Source of the DNA: CAYVHB01 sp964450865
GTDB lineage: Bacteria > Bacillota > Clostridia > Saccharofermentanales > UBA5734
Direction of reading: 5' to 3'
DNA: 5,231 nucleotides
NCBI GenBank assembly: GCA_964450865.1
Contig: CAYVHB010000075.1
Span: 1-5,231, forward strand
Shown: piece by piece, positions 5,164 to 5,231 of the stretch
How positions within the stretch are numbered: position 1 is the stretch's first letter
Layout of the letters: each line of letters begins with the position of its first letter
Translations under genes and position numbers: made by a program
The notes under the pieces: generated by a model
Told to the model about the DNA's origin: nothing
Seen by the model: the letters and a program-made list of their open reading frames with translations, nothing else
Databases searched by the model: none

Positions 5164-5231
5164 TTGTCCAGATATTGGCATTGTTTTTAATAGACAAAAT
5201 ATCCGATTAACATATTGTGCAAATTATACAA
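5164..5231. other. AT-rich intergenic DNA at the right edge, possible divergent promoter
   Basis: No gene is visible here. On the plus strand TTGGCA (5175-5180, five of six matches to a -35) is followed after 17 nt by AATATC (5198-5203, a poor -10). GATATT/AATATC (5171-5176 and 5198-5203) form an inverted repeat, and TTGT/ACAA (5215-5218 and 5228-5231) bound a loose dyad at the very edge. These would fit a divergent gene, for example a regulator, starting beyond the window, but the evidence is weak. Confidence 0.2.

Noticed and set aside
4981..5181. 66-codon minus-strand frame over the promoter region
   Set aside because: It spans the operator, promoter and ribosome site of the GH32 gene, and has no ribosome site or similarity of its own.

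Overview
The window holds one four-gene operon on the minus strand, read from right to left: a cytoplasmic GH32 beta-fructosidase, a lipoprotein sugar-binding protein, and two MalF/MalG-type ABC permease subunits. It looks like a complete uptake-and-cleavage module for fructose-containing oligosaccharides (fructo-oligosaccharides, levan or inulin fragments, or sucrose), except that the transport ATPase is missing. Strong AAGGAGG-type ribosome sites, a lipobox followed by a Thr-rich linker, a LacI-type palindromic operator and the lack of a dedicated ATPase all suggest a Gram-positive-type bacterium, probably a Firmicute (Clostridia-like). Coding DNA is close to half G+C. The lineage is an inference; no rRNA or other phylogenetic marker is present.

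Layout by region. (1) 5027-5231 is AT-rich (about 31% G+C over 5041-5231) and is the control region. It has a 22-bp palindrome with a central CG (5117-5138), a second 16-bp palindrome (5148-5163), and a minus-strand promoter whose -35 box touches the first palindrome. (2) 3545-4996 is the GH32 enzyme. (3) 2075-3445 is the solute-binding lipoprotein, with a textbook Shine-Dalgarno in the 99-nt spacer upstream. (4) 1931-2074 is a 144-nt spacer with a 14-bp tandem repeat and an 11-bp-stem hairpin just upstream of the next gene's ribosome site. (5) 1049-1930 and 198-1049 are the two permeases, joined by a one-base TAATG overlap. (6) 1-197 has no convincing gene. Its transcript would be C-rich and G-poor, and it carries three copies of an 8-mer and a small hairpin at the window edge.

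How the parts work together: the lipoprotein captures the sugar outside the membrane and the two permeases form the channel. An ATPase encoded elsewhere (MsmK/MsiK-like) must power it. The GH32 enzyme has no signal peptide, so it would cleave the imported sugar in the cytoplasm and release fructose. A LacI-family regulator, not encoded here, probably responds to the sugar.

I found no convincing evidence for an undescribed system. The coding content is a recognisable fructan/sucrose utilisation operon. The most interesting parts are non-coding: the paired palindromes at the promoter, the intercistronic hairpin with its tandem repeat, and the unusual 3' trailer.
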